From contig JAULBX010025231.1 of NCBI GenBank assembly GCA_032358255.1, forward strand, positions 1 to 64,000: a stretch of DNA of 64,000 bases. The letters are read 5' to 3'. The notes below the pieces were generated by a model, which did no database searches, was not told the origin of the DNA, and was given only the letters and a program-made list of their open reading frames with translations. The DNA comes from Heterotrichella gracilis (taxonomy: Eukaryota > Sar > Xanthophyceae > Tribonematales > Xanthonemataceae). Positions 1 through 13,439 of the stretch are shown piece by piece. The stretch's first letter is position 1. Each line of letters begins with the position of its first letter. The position numbers and the translations under genes were made by a program.

Positions 1-2183
1 CGAAGGCAAAGGCAAGTTGGCAAGGGCTAGGTGCAAGGGCTAGGCTGCGCAGGCTGCGCTCCGCTGCGCTTCGCGCTTTAATGCATGCCTTTTATACATG
101 TTGATTGGAAAGCACGTTGCTGATTTGGACCTGCTGCACTCAAACTTTCAAACCTGCAGGCTGTGGTGGGCCAATAGGAAGCCAGGGATCACAGGGTCCG
201 GATTCACAGGCCACCAGTGCAAGGGGGTTGGTAGTAATGGCCCCAGCTTGCCGGGGATTCATTCTCGTTTCAACGCATCCCAGTGTAGTTAATTGATATT
301 ATTGGTCAGTGTGCCACGTCGGATGGGAAGGGTTTATTTCAAAGGAATTTAAATGAACGTGTGATTCCTGTGAATCAATATTCCTTATATTGTACTTTGA
401 AAACGTTTTAAAAGGCGTATGCATGATTAGCATGATGCGTTAGTGCGCATGGCTGAAGATGAAGATGGTTTTCATTTTGTTTTGTTGTCTCAGATAAGTT
501 ACAAATTTCTGACCATACGACATTCCATGACAATTATGTCAAAATGTAATTCTCATTTTCCTGGAGGATATCTTTTGTATTACAAGACTATTATATATAT
601 TATACCTGTTTGGTATATAATGGCATGTCTACCATGAAAATGGGTTGCCTGTCATAGTGCTCCTTGTGTCCACCCCGCCAAATGGAATATCTTGGGAAGC
701 ATTATAAGGTATATTGGCTTGAAGGTCATGTTTATTTACTCATTTACGTGCCATCATGGACTTTGACGTGAGGTACCTTTACATCGCAGGGATGTATGGC
801 AGGAGTGGGGCCATGTCATTTTGACAATGTTTTTTTGGGCAATTGCCTTGAGGGTGGATTCATTTTACTACACCATTAAAGTAATTCATTACAAATCTTG
901 TTGCAGCAGTACTTTAAGTTCAAAAGACGGATTCAATTACAAGTTGCGGGGAATGGAGCAATTTAAAAACTGAAATTCTGTCCCCTTTGGGTTTACAGGC
1001 CATTCTCACGCAGTACGGCATCATTTTGAGCTTAGAGGACAGAAATGGAAAGAACAACTCATGACCAATAATTATTGCTATTACACCGCCGTTGCCGCCG
1101 CTCTCCACTGCCAGTTAGTAAGGGGGCGGGGTGCAGGGATCAACCACCACAAGCACGAGGCGCCCAGGGACCAATCACGGAGGGGTAATTGGCTGCCACC
1201 TGCCAGGATGATGGTGTAGGGTGTCAAACTAAATTAGGGTTTTCTAAACTAAATAAGGGTTTTTGTTCCGTCCAGGCAGGTTGAGAACCACGCTTGGTGG
1301 CCAGTGGACTGGGGTGCATGTTTTCAAATCGCCCAGCAGCTGGGCTGACTCAATCTAGTAGATATCACTTGGTGTGCTCTCTGCAAATAAAGTTTGATCA
1401 TCCTTCTGAACCACCGGCAGCGGTCATTGAATGCTGACGAGGCTGCCACGAGGGGCTCCGAGGTCTTAGTAGGCTACCATAGTACTACTAGAACGGTTTA
1501 CTTGCCAGGCAGTAAGTGTGTTTTACAGAAAGTGTGTTTTACAGAACAACTTTGCTAATAATAAAAAAGGAGTCTATCATCATGATGATTTCACAACTGT
1601 TGCAGCCGCTGATTCAGAGATCTGATCAATCTATTTTGATGAATACATACCATATTTGTAATATTCAATCAAAGGCCTTGTGCCCATTTAATTCATTAAT
1701 ACAATGAAGGGCCAAAGTAGAATTAAGATGGTCCAGGACACAACGTCGAACTTCGTCAGTTACTGGTGTACAACCCAGCGACATGAAAAATGGTCGTGTA
1801 GCGACCACAAAAGGTAAAAAGTAATTGTCTAAACAAAAAGAAAAAAAGGACTTGTCTATGCATATTTGATATTCAATATCCAATTTGGGAGTGCATTGAA
1901 GTCAGAGGTTTGCCTTCAGCATTGCAATATATGTGCCCCACATTTACCAGGGCACCTTTTGCCTCCCCTGCATCTACCCTTCCACATTCAATCCGATCCA
2001 GGGCCCGCGGCAGTAACCCCCCATGCGTGCACTCACAGCATGGCGATGCTTTGATTGGCAATGACACGCCAACAGGTGTGAGAAAATGCATTCACCCCCT
2101 GGCCCAGAGGCCTGAGAAAAGCACGGGTACAACCCCTATCCCAACCAGGTAAACCAGGAGCGCACAATGGTGGTGTCCTGGGC
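1..2183. other. intergenic spacer, no gene seen
   Basis: Only short open frames without recognisable domains or neighbouring splice structure occur here. The stretch lies downstream of the stop codon of Patched copy 1, so the 3' untranslated region of that gene must fall at its upper end. AT-rich segments around 350-950 look like ordinary spacer. I see no RNA gene or mobile element. Confidence 0.5.
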
Positions 2184-5100
2184 TTACAGCGCCACCTCCG
2201 CCATTTGATCCGTGCCGATTTCCCTCTCCTTCTTCCCCGCTTCCACATCCACCCCCTCAGGGACCCCCAGCGGCGCCCCATGTGCCAGCACCACCCCTTG
2301 GGTCACATGCATGCCCTCAATCACCACGCCATTCACCGCCAGGGGCTGGGGTCCCACAAGCGAGAAAAGCACCGGCATTACCATCAGCCCCACCAGCAGC
2401 GCGAAAACGATGGTGCCAAACAGCAGCTTGAAAAAGGTGCGCAGGATTGCCGAGGAGGCAAACGCAAGGGGGATGGTGCCCAGTAAGGCAGTCACTCCTC
2501 CCAGAAAGACAGCGGATCCTGTCTCAACAAGGGCGGTGGATGTGCGGCTGTTGCGGGTGCCGTCACCAGGTGTCATCATGAACTTTTGTGCAAAGTAGAC
2601 TGAGTAGTCGACCGCCAGGCCTGTGGCCATGATCATGTTGATGAGGGACACCTGCGGGGAGGTTGGGGATTATTTTAGGGTTTTGAATCTTATAGTATAT
2701 ACATTCTTCACTTGTTTAGCTTTTTTGTATTAAATGTGGGTGATGTTTTGACAAGCACCTCAAACAGTCTTATGAGCCCAGGTTGGCTCCCTAAATGTGA
2801 CTGTCAAATCAAATCTTGTAAATCTTGTAAATACACCCTTGCCCTGAGAATGGTTCCCTCCCCTCCTCACCTGGTTGAGCGTATGCCCAGTATCCACATC
2901 TCCCCAAACAGGAACAGATCCACAGATGCCACCGCACCCATCATGAGACAGTGATCAAAGGGTGCACCAGCCCAAGCACCCCCACACCTCCCAATGCACA
3001 GGTAACACACTCCCCTGGCACCCATCCACCCAAATTTCTCACCTGATTGAAGCGTATGCCCAGTATCCACATCTCCCCAAAGAGTAACAGATCCACAGAT
3101 GCCACCGCACCCATCATGAGCACAGTGGTCAAACGGTGCACCAGCCCAACCTCCACCACACCTGCCACTGCACACCTACCCCAATCCCCACCCAAATGAT
3201 GTGTACATGTCCTCCCCGCCTCACCTGGTTGAATCGTATCCCGAGTATCCACATCTCCCCAAAGAGGAACAGATCCACTGATGCCACCGCCCCCATCATC
3301 AGCACAGTGGTCAAGGGGTGCACCAGCATCAGCAGCATCACCACCCCCACACCCGCCACCGCAAATATGACGTACTCCCCTGCCATCCACCGCAGCACCT
3401 GGTCGCCCTCTGCATAAATGAGGTTACCTGCGCAAGGAATGGGGGCGGAACATGTCTTTAGGTCCTCATTTTGCCATTTGAGAAGAGTTTTTACCTAAGG
3501 CTTTGGTTTTGTAGGGTTGATGTCAAATTGACATCATGATGATCATTATACTGCAGATCAGCATGATACTGCATTTCAACTCTGAAGGGACATTGACCCT
3601 GTAGGCAGGGAAAAGATACAGGGGTAGGAGTGGGAGTGATATTGTGTTTTGCTCAACAACCTGCGGGATTGCTTGGCATGCATTGTTGTCACTCCGTATT
3701 GCATGCAGGATTTGCAAAGTGTGGGACAATGTTTTCTTGCCGCACGAAACCATTTTATTGTATTCCTGCAAAAACCCATTCAATTGGCAATGCAATGCAG
3801 AGTAACAACAATGCATGCCAAGTAATCCCATTCACTAATTCGATGGAGCTTTGAAAGATCATACCCTGCACACAATTGAATTAAATGTTGATGGTGTCGC
3901 AGGCTTGGTCTGTCACACCCGTATCCATATGTACAGGGCTGTTGCAAGGGGGTTGTCTTACCATTGTACACAAAGTAAACATCCTCGCCAGGGTAGGTCA
4001 CGTTTGCCCCCTTGTCAATGGCATCATTCTCCTGCCCAAAAGTGTTGCTGTTCACACTGTCCTCCACACCCCTGCACAGCGCACACAGGGCAGCATTTGA
4101 GCTCACCAGTGCTCTGCGTTCATACTGTAGAGATTGAGAGTTGCACACCATGGCATTAGGGCTTGGGATTGGACGTCAAGCATGTAGGGTCGAGGTGAGA
4201 GGGTTTTGCAGGCTCAGGCAGATGCCTCAAAAGCTGTGTTCAACTGGGTTTTTCAAAAGTATCAGTATTTAACACTGATGCTACTGCAGCATGTAATTCC
4301 TAGTACTTCACTGTGCACTGCTTCAAAGAATTCCCTCTGAAAAAATGCAGGCCCTCTTTTACCTCACAGCCTCTAATGCCCTCCTATTAAACGATCCTTG
4401 GCCCATGGATGCCACCAGAACAACTGAAACCCGCGAGGCCAGGATGGCCCCTGTGGTGTTGTCACGCACAAGGTCGTTGTTGTAGTTGGAGAAGGAGGGG
4501 AGGGAAATCCACTGCATGCACAGGTAATCAGGGGTCATGTTGAAGAAGAGGAGGGGTCATTTCACAGCCTACGGTGTGGCAGGGGTTGAAATAGGTGGGA
4601 AGTGACGCGGGCATTTGTTATGTTCCATATATTCTTCTGCCACACCAACAAAGGTTTTTTGCAAACGGCTAGCTCAGGATTTAAGCGCGGGTTCAAGGGT
4701 CTGGAAGACCCCATACCTACCTTGTTGAAAAGCGCGGGGAAAGCGTCTTTTGGCACGCATCCCTTGATTTCCACGGGGTAGGCAAGGGAGGCAATGGGTA
4801 CGCTACCCGAAGCAGAGGGGACGTCAAGGTAGGGGTTGTAGCACCCATCCCCGGTCAGCTGCACGCCTGTGGCAACATAAAAGAAAGCAAATATCAGATT
4901 CAATCAGAAAACAAGCAAATTTGACGACTAAAAATGCGCACTGAAGGGACTAGCAAAGAAAAGAGCATTGCCCTCTCCTAAACATCCCCCGCTATACCCT
5001 ACCTGTGGCGTTGGTTTGCACCCAGCCGATGAACTCCAGCAGCCAGTTCCCCTGGAACGCTGATAGGGTTTTGTTGAGGTAGGGGTTTGCCACTGTGGCA

Positions 5101-8100
5101 TTGAGGGCGTCGATCATGTGGGCTTGCTGCAGGGGGTCTGATTGGTCGATGTTGCGATAGTAGAGATCCAGATCATCACCCACTTGCTGATCGAAGGTGG
5201 CCTGCAAGAGGAGATAAGGCATTAAAAATTTGTGGATTGACTGAATGGTGTACATTGTATGTGTCAAGCACAGAGTTTGGGTTTGTTCAAACAGGTCTAG
5301 AGAACAAGGAATGTTTATTTGGTATATTTGGGTCCTTGCGTTAGTACAGGCTCACATCATCACCCACATGTTGATAAAAGGTGGCCTGCATGCACCAGTG
5401 GGGGTGGTGTGACCAGAGGTTTCAAAGGGAGAGATTGACATGATGCAACTTGCCGGGTTGTATTTTGAGGAAGGGTTGTCGTTGGGGTTTGCGTTGGACC
5501 TTGAACAGCTGGGAATAGGGCCGCAGGTGGCATTCACTGGCTGCCAGTTCCAATAGGATTTGATTTAGGGCTTTTCTCAGGGTTTATCAGGGTTTTGCGC
5601 CGCACCTTGACCAGCTTGGAATACGGCTGCAGGTAGGAGTCATCGGGGGCCAATTCCTCGATGGGCTGACCCTCCTCCAATTGGAAAATTCCAACCAGGC
5701 TGACCGCCACAAAGGCAGCAAAGGCCAGCAGGATTAGGCCCTTGGCAAATTTGTTGGTCACCAGGGGGGCGTAATAGCGGTCGAAAAAGGTGCGCACAGA
5801 GGCCGCCACCGAGAAGGGTTTCTTGGCGGGAAGGTGGGTGAAGTCCTGCAAAGAGTGTAGGTACATACTATTAAGATTCAAACCCAGGGTTTTCCTGCAT
5901 GTGCGCACAACGGCTGCCACTGAAAAAGGGTTTCTTTAGGGAGAGGAGGGGGGTGCTGCAAGTTGGCGCATTTTGCGGAAAGGGGGTTGTATTGCTCCCA
6001 TCATCTTCTGCTGCAAACATGTTTGAAATTCCCTGCTTGGGTTGAACTTCCTCCTACCTGTGGTGGTGCTCCCTGTGTCCCCCTTGCCCTGCGGGATGTG
6101 ACGCAACACAGGAGGTCCCATCGCCCCGCCTGAGCCCGGTTCTCATTCATCACCAGCAGCCCCAGGAAGAAAGTGCTCATGACCAGAAAGACACCGATGG
6201 TTGACAGGGTTGCATAGATTGCAAAGTAGGTGATGGAGGGCAGCCTGCGAGCGGAAAGTGGGGATTTTCAATTTGGTATCAAGCACAGGATGTCTGGAGT
6301 TTATATTTCAGGGTTTAGGGTTTTCTTTAAGCCAGCCCCATGAGGGGGCCCTGCAGCAGAGCCAGGAAAAAAGTACACACGAGGAGAAAGACACTGATGG
6401 TTGACAGGGTTGCGTAGATTGCAAAGTAGGTGATGGAGGGAAGCCTGCAAGCGGAAAGTGGGGGGTTTTAATTTGCTATCAAATACACGGGGTTTGGGGT
6501 TTATTTTTCAGGCTGTAGGGTGTAGGGTTTTCTTTAAGCCAGCCCCATGAGTGGGTCCTGCAGCAGTCCCAGGAAGAAAGTGCTCATGATTACAATGACA
6601 CCGATGGTTAATAGGGTGCGTAGATTGCAAGGTAGGCGATGGAGGGCAGCCTGCAAGCGGAAATGGAGTGTAAACAGGTATTAAAAGAGTCGTTTAGAGG
6701 GTTCAGGTTACAAGAAAATGAACCCCGCATGCTGTAGGACCAGGAAGGGCATGCGCATATCTTCACAGCACATCTCCCCCCACTTCCTCGGAAATGGTCC
6801 CCAGTGCAAATACCAGTGTCACCGCCACCGATAGACCAGCAGTGGCCATGAGGTGGCAGAACTGGTCGATCCTGTTCACGATCTAGGTTTTACATCCCAG
6901 AAATTTGCGCCCCCACATTACTTGGAATGTACAAGCACACGTCCCCATTTTTCATGTAATTTTACATCCCTCCACTTACTCGGAAATGGTCCCCAATGCA
7001 AACGCCAGGGTGGATGCCGCCAAGGTCACCGTCACTGATAGACCAGCGGTGGCCATGAGGTGGCGGAACTGGTCGATCCTGTCCACAATACCAGGCTGGT
7101 TCTCCTGAATGCTGTCATATGCCTTCACCAGGATGAACATCACATCCACCGCCACACCGAAAAGGATGTAGGGGAGGGTCTGCATGTAGGAACAGGAGGG
7201 GAGGAAGGAGTAGTTAGTACATCAGGGCAGGGCATGTGGCGGAGCGGCAAACCCTAAACCCTACCTCTTAAAACCTTAAGAACAGGGTCGAGAATGTTGG
7301 TCACATATTTCAAGGAAATGTATAATCTGCTGTAATAAATCTGGCAATGGGAATCTTAACCTTGAATTTCATCAACCTAAACGCTAACGGTTGCTGCTGG
7401 CATGGTCATGTGCAGCTTGGCAGTCGACACCTCACGGCGGCGTGGAATGCCATGGGCGGCAATGAGCGCAGTCAAAAATATTTTGAACATGCAACCCATT
7501 CTCCAGGGTTTTTTGGGATTCTCCAGGGTTTTTTGGTATCCCTGTTAGGAGCTGTGTTTACCTGCTGCAGTGTGGTGAAAGGCACTCCAAAAGACATGGA
7601 CAGGCCGTACCCCACCACCAGTGCCAGCACAGCACTGACCATACCCAGGAGGGCCAGGCTGGATCGGGTGAGCACTGCATCAGCCCTGCAAAAATTGGAA
7701 GACACTGTCTGAATCACGCCTTGATGTATTGTATTGCAATTGAAAGTCAACACATAAAAGTCACTGAAACAAAGGGTTGTGCAATGCATTGACACTGCTA
7801 GATATTGACAAGGCCGAGGTATCTGCAATAGTAGAGTTTTGAAGGAATTGCATCACAGTCAAAGTGCAGTTGCGTGCTGCGCAGGACAAACATTTGACAG
7901 GGCTAATGTGCATGGAGGGTTTTCGGCTAGGGTTTTAGGGGTCCAGGGTTTGCGCACTTTGACAGGAAGAGCACTGCCAGCAGCACGAATATGACCACAG
8001 CGATGGCGATCAGGTACAGATCAGCCGACACCGATCGCCCGATTTCATCATCCAATGACTTGTCACAGATGTAATCCAGCGTGGTGTAGGTGGTGTTGTC

Positions 8101-11100
8101 GTTGTAGTTCTCCATGAGGTCCAGAAAGCCATCGTACCTGCGCGACACAAGCCCTGGGATTTAACAACCCTCCATTAGGGTCCTCACGGATGCCTGGTCA
8201 CCACCTGACCACTTCAAGCGTGCCATCCTACCTCAAAATGAGCGCTGGGGTTTTAGGGTTCAATAACCCTACAATAGGGTCCCGAACCGCTTCCTGGTGT
8301 CGACTCCGAGCAAATGCCACCGGTTTGGGATGCGCGGTTTGGTGGCCAAACGTGCTCACCATGCATACTGCACATCCTCGGAGACCCCTGCAATATCCTT
8401 ACCATGCACTTTTATCCCTAAACCCTATCCCTGCATCCCCAAGTCACCCACTCGCTCACCATGCATCCCGCACATCCTTGGAGAAGGCTGCATCCAGGGC
8501 GTAGTCCACCGCAATGACCTGCACAGATGCCGGCGCCACTGAGTGATTGTAAGTAATTGGTACATAACAAAATAGACCAATATTCCACCCCTTCCTCACG
8601 ACAAACAACAGCTACATCATTTTGCAGGCACCTGAGGGTTCACCACCACTGGGCCATTACAATTAATTTGTATTACATTTACTCCAACTTTACTCTTGAT
8701 TTTATTACCATTTTTCATTACCAGTTCACATCTGTGCAGACGCCAGCGCCCACTGGATCTGACGTGACAGTCACCCCTCCGAAGATGGTCAGCGCATTGG
8801 ATGCCAACCCACGTGAAGGCTTTGCAAATGTATTTGCTACTACGGCTGTACTGCTAAAACGCATAGCACCGACTCAACACCCGACATGTAATCATTACCC
8901 ATATGTTTTCTACCTGTGCAGGCACCAGCCGCTGGGTGTGCTGTGACACTCACCCCTCCAAAGATGGTCAGCGCATTAAAGTAGTGCCCCAACCCATCTG
9001 AAGGCTTTGCAAGTGCGCCTGCTAATCTGGTTGTACAGCTAAAACCCACATCACCAACTTAACAGCTGATCAGTCGGATCAGGTTGACCAGCACCCATAT
9101 GTTTTTTACCTGTGCAGACGCCAGCGCCACCGGGTCTGGCGTGACGGTCACCCCTCCAAAGATAGTCAGCGCATTGGCCGCCGACCCGTCTGGAAAGGTG
9201 AGCGCGTTGACATCCACAATCAGCTGCGTGGTATTACCCTGTGTAGGGTTTGTGGCTGACCCTCCAACGCTGGTTAGGTAGGAGGGGAAGGACATGTTCC
9301 AGTAATTGAAGAACCTGGGGTGGGAGGGAAGGGTGGGGGGGTTAGAGAAGAAAAGTTGGGGAAAGAGGTGGTTTAGGGTTTAGGGTGTGGGTGGCTGACA
9401 ATTGGGGACAAGGGGGGGTACAATTGCTGGTGAGGGTGGGATTGCCAGCAGCAATTGTACCCCCTCTTGTCCAAGGTTAAGAGCCGGATGTTGCTGCCCA
9501 GCGTAAAGACGTAGAGGGTGTGTGTGCACAATCTGGCTGCACACAACATCACCACAGGGTTTACGTTTGCCCTAGTAGCGCAGGTCTGCCAAAACTGGTT
9601 GCGCAATTAGCGCAACCTATCAGTATATACTATATATCATATATATATACTATCATATATAATGCATTGCAGAGCTGCTGTTTATTGCTGTTTAGGATCT
9701 TAGTCTGTCTGCGTTTAGGGTGTATGTAGGGTTTAGGGTTTGCCACGCACCCATACTGGCTGCGCAGCCCATGAGCCCCCTTGTAGCGCTAATGGCTAGG
9801 ATTTGATCAAGGGTTTGTAGTGTAGGGTTTAGGGTTATGGGTTAGGGTTTTCCACTTACCCAAACTGGCTGCACAGCCCATCTGCCCCCTTGTAGCACAG
9901 GTCTGCATATGTGTAATTCTTCCCCTGGTAGATCCCCACCACGCCCCGCACAGCAGCGTCCAGCTGAAACAGCTCCCAGGTGACCTGCAATCACATGCTA
10001 CCACTTGTGATGATGTTGAATCGGTCAGTGATTGAGTTGGGATCAATGGTTGCGCACAGCGGCGTCCAGCCGAAAACAGCTCCCATGTACCCTGCAGAAT
10101 GCCCACATGGGAGCATATGCAATCAGATGCAACCAGCTGATTTGGACAACGGTGGATTGGTCCAAATCGAGGTATAATCATTGGGTGTGCCCATCATGCC
10201 CGCACAGAGGCATTCAGCTGAAACAGCTGGGGCCCAAGTGCCCTGAATTTAATGGCTCCATAAAGGTTGCGTGGAGATAGTCATATAAAAAGACTCAGAG
10301 GGAGACTACTTACCACTAACTGACATGGAAATGCACCACCAACTACCACTGAAACAACCCATGCAACACCTCTCACCGGCAGTTGGATTGCATTGTTGCC
10401 GTAGGTAGGCAGGTAAGCCGGCTTGACCGTTGCCAGGATCTGGGCATAGCCCGATGACGCACCAAAGTTGGTCTCGACCCAGTCTTTATCATCGAACGCC
10501 TGGGAGTTTTGTGGAACCCTGCGCAAGGGTTTCATGGGCACAAATTTGGCGCTGCAGAGTGCAAGTCCACGATGTAAGAGGATAGCCCAAATGCAGTATT
10601 GTGTGCCTCCCTGGATCTAGATAATAGGGTTTTTCAGGATCTTAGAAAAGCCCTAAAGTTGGTCGCGACCCAGTCTTTGTCGTTGAGCGCCTGGAAGTTT
10701 TAAGGAACCCTGCGCAAGGGTTTTTGATGGGTTTACGAGACCCTGCACACGGTTTCTCAGAATAGTATGGGGTTTTGTGTAGCGCAGCAACGCTGAACAG
10801 CTCTCCCTACATAAGATCGATATCAACAACCTCAGGAGCAGCACACATATCTGCATGCACTTGCAAAGCACAGGCCATGCTCAGGCATGCCTAGCTAGCA
10901 AGACAGGCTCCGCACCCCACTCATCACAGCTTGTCAGAGTTGCTCTCCATTCTAGAGGTAGTTAAGGGTTTAGGGTTTATGGTGTAGGGTCTAGGGCATG
11001 CAGTGGAGTGCACCCCACTCACCACAGCTTATTGGCGTTGTCCTCAATCCTGAAGTTTAGGGTTAAGGGATTAGGGTTTAGGGTGTAGGGCATGTAGTGG

Positions 11101-11334
11101 AGTGCATCCCACTCACCACAGCTTGTCGGAGTTGTTCTCAGTTGAGAAGTTCAGAAACCCTAGCCCGCAAAGCAGGGCTGCCACAAGGCTGATGCACACC
11201 ACAGTCTTGGGCCTGCGGGCTGTCAAGGCGCCCAGCCCTCCCATCCCCTTTGCAATGAACGCCACCACCCGCGCCATCCCCCCGAGGTATCCCGTCCATA
11301 CCCCATTGCATGACTCCCGAACTCGACCACTCAT
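2184..11334 (-). CDS. Patched/NPC1-like RND family membrane protein, copy 1 (16 exons, 984 aa)
   Basis: Exons on the minus strand: 11334-11117, 10518-10377, 9984-9860, 9314-9110, 8518-8460, 8137-7958, 7685-7562, 7179-6980, 6244-6058, 5845-5606, 5201-5003, 4866-4721, 4511-4363, 4071-3962, 3427-3225, 2651-2184. They add to 2955 nt, an exact reading frame. The layout is that of Patched-type RND proteins: TM1 near residues 45-63, a first extramembrane domain, a sterol-sensing-like block TM2-TM6 (about 288-450), TM7 near 512-530, a second extramembrane domain, then TM8-TM12. TM4 carries GVAVD and TM10 carries GLAVD, the GxxxD signature thought to serve ion-coupled transport in this family. Several N-x-T/S sites lie in the loops. 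By family knowledge it would move or sense a sterol or other lipid; the substrate is unknown. The start Met was chosen because copy 2 aligns from almost the same point. Many introns hold decayed copies of exon edges. Confidence 0.9.
2866..3215 (-). repeat. two decayed copies of the exon 15 end in Patched copy 1
   Basis: Blocks at about 2866-3000 and 3040-3180 repeat the 3' part of exon 15 (3225-3427), including its donor site and the codons for the segment FGEMWILGIR. Spacing is about 180 bp. Small indels and changes break the frame, so they are taken as intron debris. In gene order they follow the real exon. Confidence 0.85.
4867..5002 (-). other. intron 11 of Patched copy 1, absent from copy 2
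   Basis: This 136-bp intron (GT at 5002-5001, AG at 4868-4867) separates exons 11 and 12. In copy 2 the same coding positions are continuous (33835-34179, 345 nt against 199+146 nt here). The 8-mer GCCACAGG (minus strand) occurs at both intron edges, at 5009-5002 and 4873-4866, exactly 136 bp apart. Confidence 0.85.
6335..6660 (-). repeat. two decayed copies of exon 9 of Patched copy 1
   Basis: Blocks at about 6340-6455 and 6536-6655 repeat the first two thirds of exon 9 (6058-6244) with its acceptor site. The spacing is close to 195-200 bp. Each differs from the real exon by substitutions and short indels. Both lie in intron 8. Confidence 0.85.
6780..6870 (-). repeat. decayed copy of the exon 8 end, Patched copy 1
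   Basis: This block repeats the 3' end of exon 8 (6980-7179), covering the segment with TM5 and the donor side, about 190 bp away. It contains the equivalents of QFCHLMATAGLS with changes and a premature stop. Confidence 0.8.
8725..9010 (-). repeat. two decayed copies of the exon 4 end, Patched copy 1
   Basis: Blocks at about 8730-8815 and 8915-9010 match the 3' end of exon 4 (9110-9314), including codons for NALTIFGGVTVT and the junction with the donor. Spacing is 180-200 bp. Confidence 0.8.
9740..10245 (-). repeat. decayed copies of both edges of exon 3, Patched copy 1
   Basis: Exon 3 itself is 9860-9984. A copy of its 3' edge with donor lies near 9745-9790. Two copies of its 5' edge (codons for TWELFQLDA with acceptor) lie near 10055-10095 and 10195-10240. 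The same 5' triplication exists in Patched copy 2. Confidence 0.8.
10655..11060 (-). repeat. decayed copies of exon 2 start and exon 1 end, Patched copy 1
   Basis: A partial copy of the exon 2 start lies at about 10655-10730. Copies of the exon 1 end with its donor (codons for ENNSDKLW) lie near 10910-10960 and 11015-11060, about 90-105 bp apart, each followed by TTTAGGG-like motifs. Confidence 0.8.
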
Positions 11335-11714
11335 GGTGTGTTGGTGTGGGTGTGGGTGGGATTGAAGAGGGGGGACTCGGGGTTGGTTGCTGGCAGAGGC
11401 CTTGTATCTTAGCTAGATACCCTAGGGTGTTGAGATAGTGTTGTCTTGTTAGGGGTGTTGTGGTGCACTGCAGTGTCGAGGCCTGTGGCGGGCGAAAGAA
11501 TCACGCTTTTCAACAGTGTAGGTGAAAAGAAACAACGCAGCGAAGGGTTTAGGGTATAGGGTTTTCCACCATGCAGCTCAGGCGTTGCCCAGCCCATGCC
11601 ATCACATGGGGCACTCAATTTGTGCGCTCATGCCTGTGACGGGCCAGTGACCCCGTCGGCAGGAAGAAATTCGCAACTTCGAGCACTACGCTTAGGAAAA
11701 CCTATACATTTGCT

Positions 11715-12115
11715 ACCAACGTGCAACCGTGAAGCGCTGCTGAAGTGGGAATTCCCGCCAGCACTGTGGCCACGTGCGGGTTACCAAACCGGTCAGCCAA
11801 ACCTGGCAACGGCCCATTTTGCACCCGGGATCGAAGCGCCATACCAGCTGGGCCCCGCATATATACAGCAGCGACCCATTTTACTACAAAACGCGCGACA
11901 GGACGTCGAGACTGGGCGCATTGTGCTGTGGCTCGACTGCCACCATGCGATGCCGTAGACGTCGTGCTACTCACTTGCCACCCTCTCACCTCGAGAGAAC
12001 GTATAACCCTGGCGCGAGAGCGAACCCCACGTAACTACTTACCTCTGGAGCGGGAAGAAAGACCTTGTTGGGTACCAGGGAGTGCGGTTCCTTGTCAGGT
12101 GGGGCGCTGGAGAGG
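11715..12115 (+). repeat. conserved 5' flank element of Patched copy 1 (inverted partner at 27.95-28.35 kb)
   Basis: About 400 bp here align, in reverse complement and with clear divergence, to 27950-28350. Shared landmarks are a TATATAT core (11859-11865), the run GCGCGACAGGACG, and a block around 12030-12090. Both elements lie just upstream of a Patched start codon and read antisense to it, so they belong to the inverted duplication. They could hold the promoter or be a dispersed repeat carried along. Confidence 0.65.
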
Positions 12116-12119
12116 GTAT

Positions 12120-13435
12120 ACCCGGTGCCAGCCTGGGGTTCGAGTGGATTACCTCAACCAGACAAGCTGGAATATAGGAGGGCGCACGGCCCACCAATTT
12201 AAGCTAAGAGTCGCGTACCAAGTGCCGCGAGGTTCCAGTGCCGCTTTTTGCAACGTCACAATTGATTGGCTTGAGCCAAGTTGGTGTGTATGTATCGCAC
12301 CGGCCAGTCCGTCGGCCTATATATGCCAAAACTCGCCTGTATGCTTAAACCTCATACCCTAAATTTAGGGTTAATTGTAGCCAAAGCTGTGCAACTTGCT
12401 CAAGACAGTGGCTGCATAATAGTGTAATTGTGATAGTGGAGTAGTTGCTGCACCAGCTGGAAATTGGAGAAAATCCAGCAGTCAATGGCCTTTGGTGGAG
12501 CAATTTTGAGTTGCACACACGCCATCCAATTTAAATTGGTGCTGCATCAGAGCTCTAGAATTCACAGCTTACAAAGCTGTGGACATCATATGGTGGCCTA
12601 GGTGGCCCACTCGAGATGATTTGTTTTCGGTCACACCAGATCAAAATTGGGTCTGACAGATGTTTAAAAGAGTCTAGTTTGGTCGTGATCCGATCGGCGA
12701 AAAACTGGGGGGGCCGCGGCTGGCGCAGCTGCATTTATGGGGAACAAAACACCACCGCGACGGTGTGCACACTACAATACTTGCTACAGTGACGGCAACA
12801 TTGTAAACTCTGTACACTTTTCAGTTGAGGTCAGGCGTGTAACAGCCAGCAATAGCCAACAACCAGGCTTGAACAAGTCCTCGAGCCAGTCCGAGACCCC
12901 AAAGTGTAAATTCCTGACAACACAAGCGCCCTACCACACAAACCCCGCATCGCAATTTTCAGAGTTCTCGCACACTATTTGCTGGCCGTGCAAATCATTG
13001 CACCCAAGCCCGCATTGCAGGCGGAGCACCCCAAACCCTACTCAAGGTGTGTAAAACCCACCCATCCCTGCATACAACAAGCTCTCGGTCATGTAGCTCT
13101 TGCCCACTGCCCCAACCCACTACCACAAGCCTCAGTAGGCCAAAGCCCCTGGGAGGGTTTTGCACTGCACTGGGGGTCCACAGCGGCCCCCCACAGGGTT
13201 CCTCCCCGTGTGCCAAAACTTGCAGAGGTGCCTACCCACACCCTACCCCTTCCACACGCCTTTACCCTCGCTAGGGCTTTTTCCTGCGCTATGCCCCCAT
13301 CGATCACTAGCATTCCCTCCCCTTTCGCGAGCCTGAAACCCGTGTTTTCACCCCCTGCAGGTCCTTGACAAGTTTGGCTCCCTCCCTCCCCCTTTCAGGA
13401 CCCCATATTGCATATTCCTGCCAGCAGGGCCCTAC
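12120..13435. other. spacer between Patched copy 1 and ADNT1
   Basis: Long GC-rich open frames run through this part on both strands but show no domain, no repeated exon edges and no splice continuity with a neighbour. The 3' untranslated region of ADNT1 must lie at the right-hand end. Confidence 0.4.
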
Positions 13436-13439
13436 TGCG

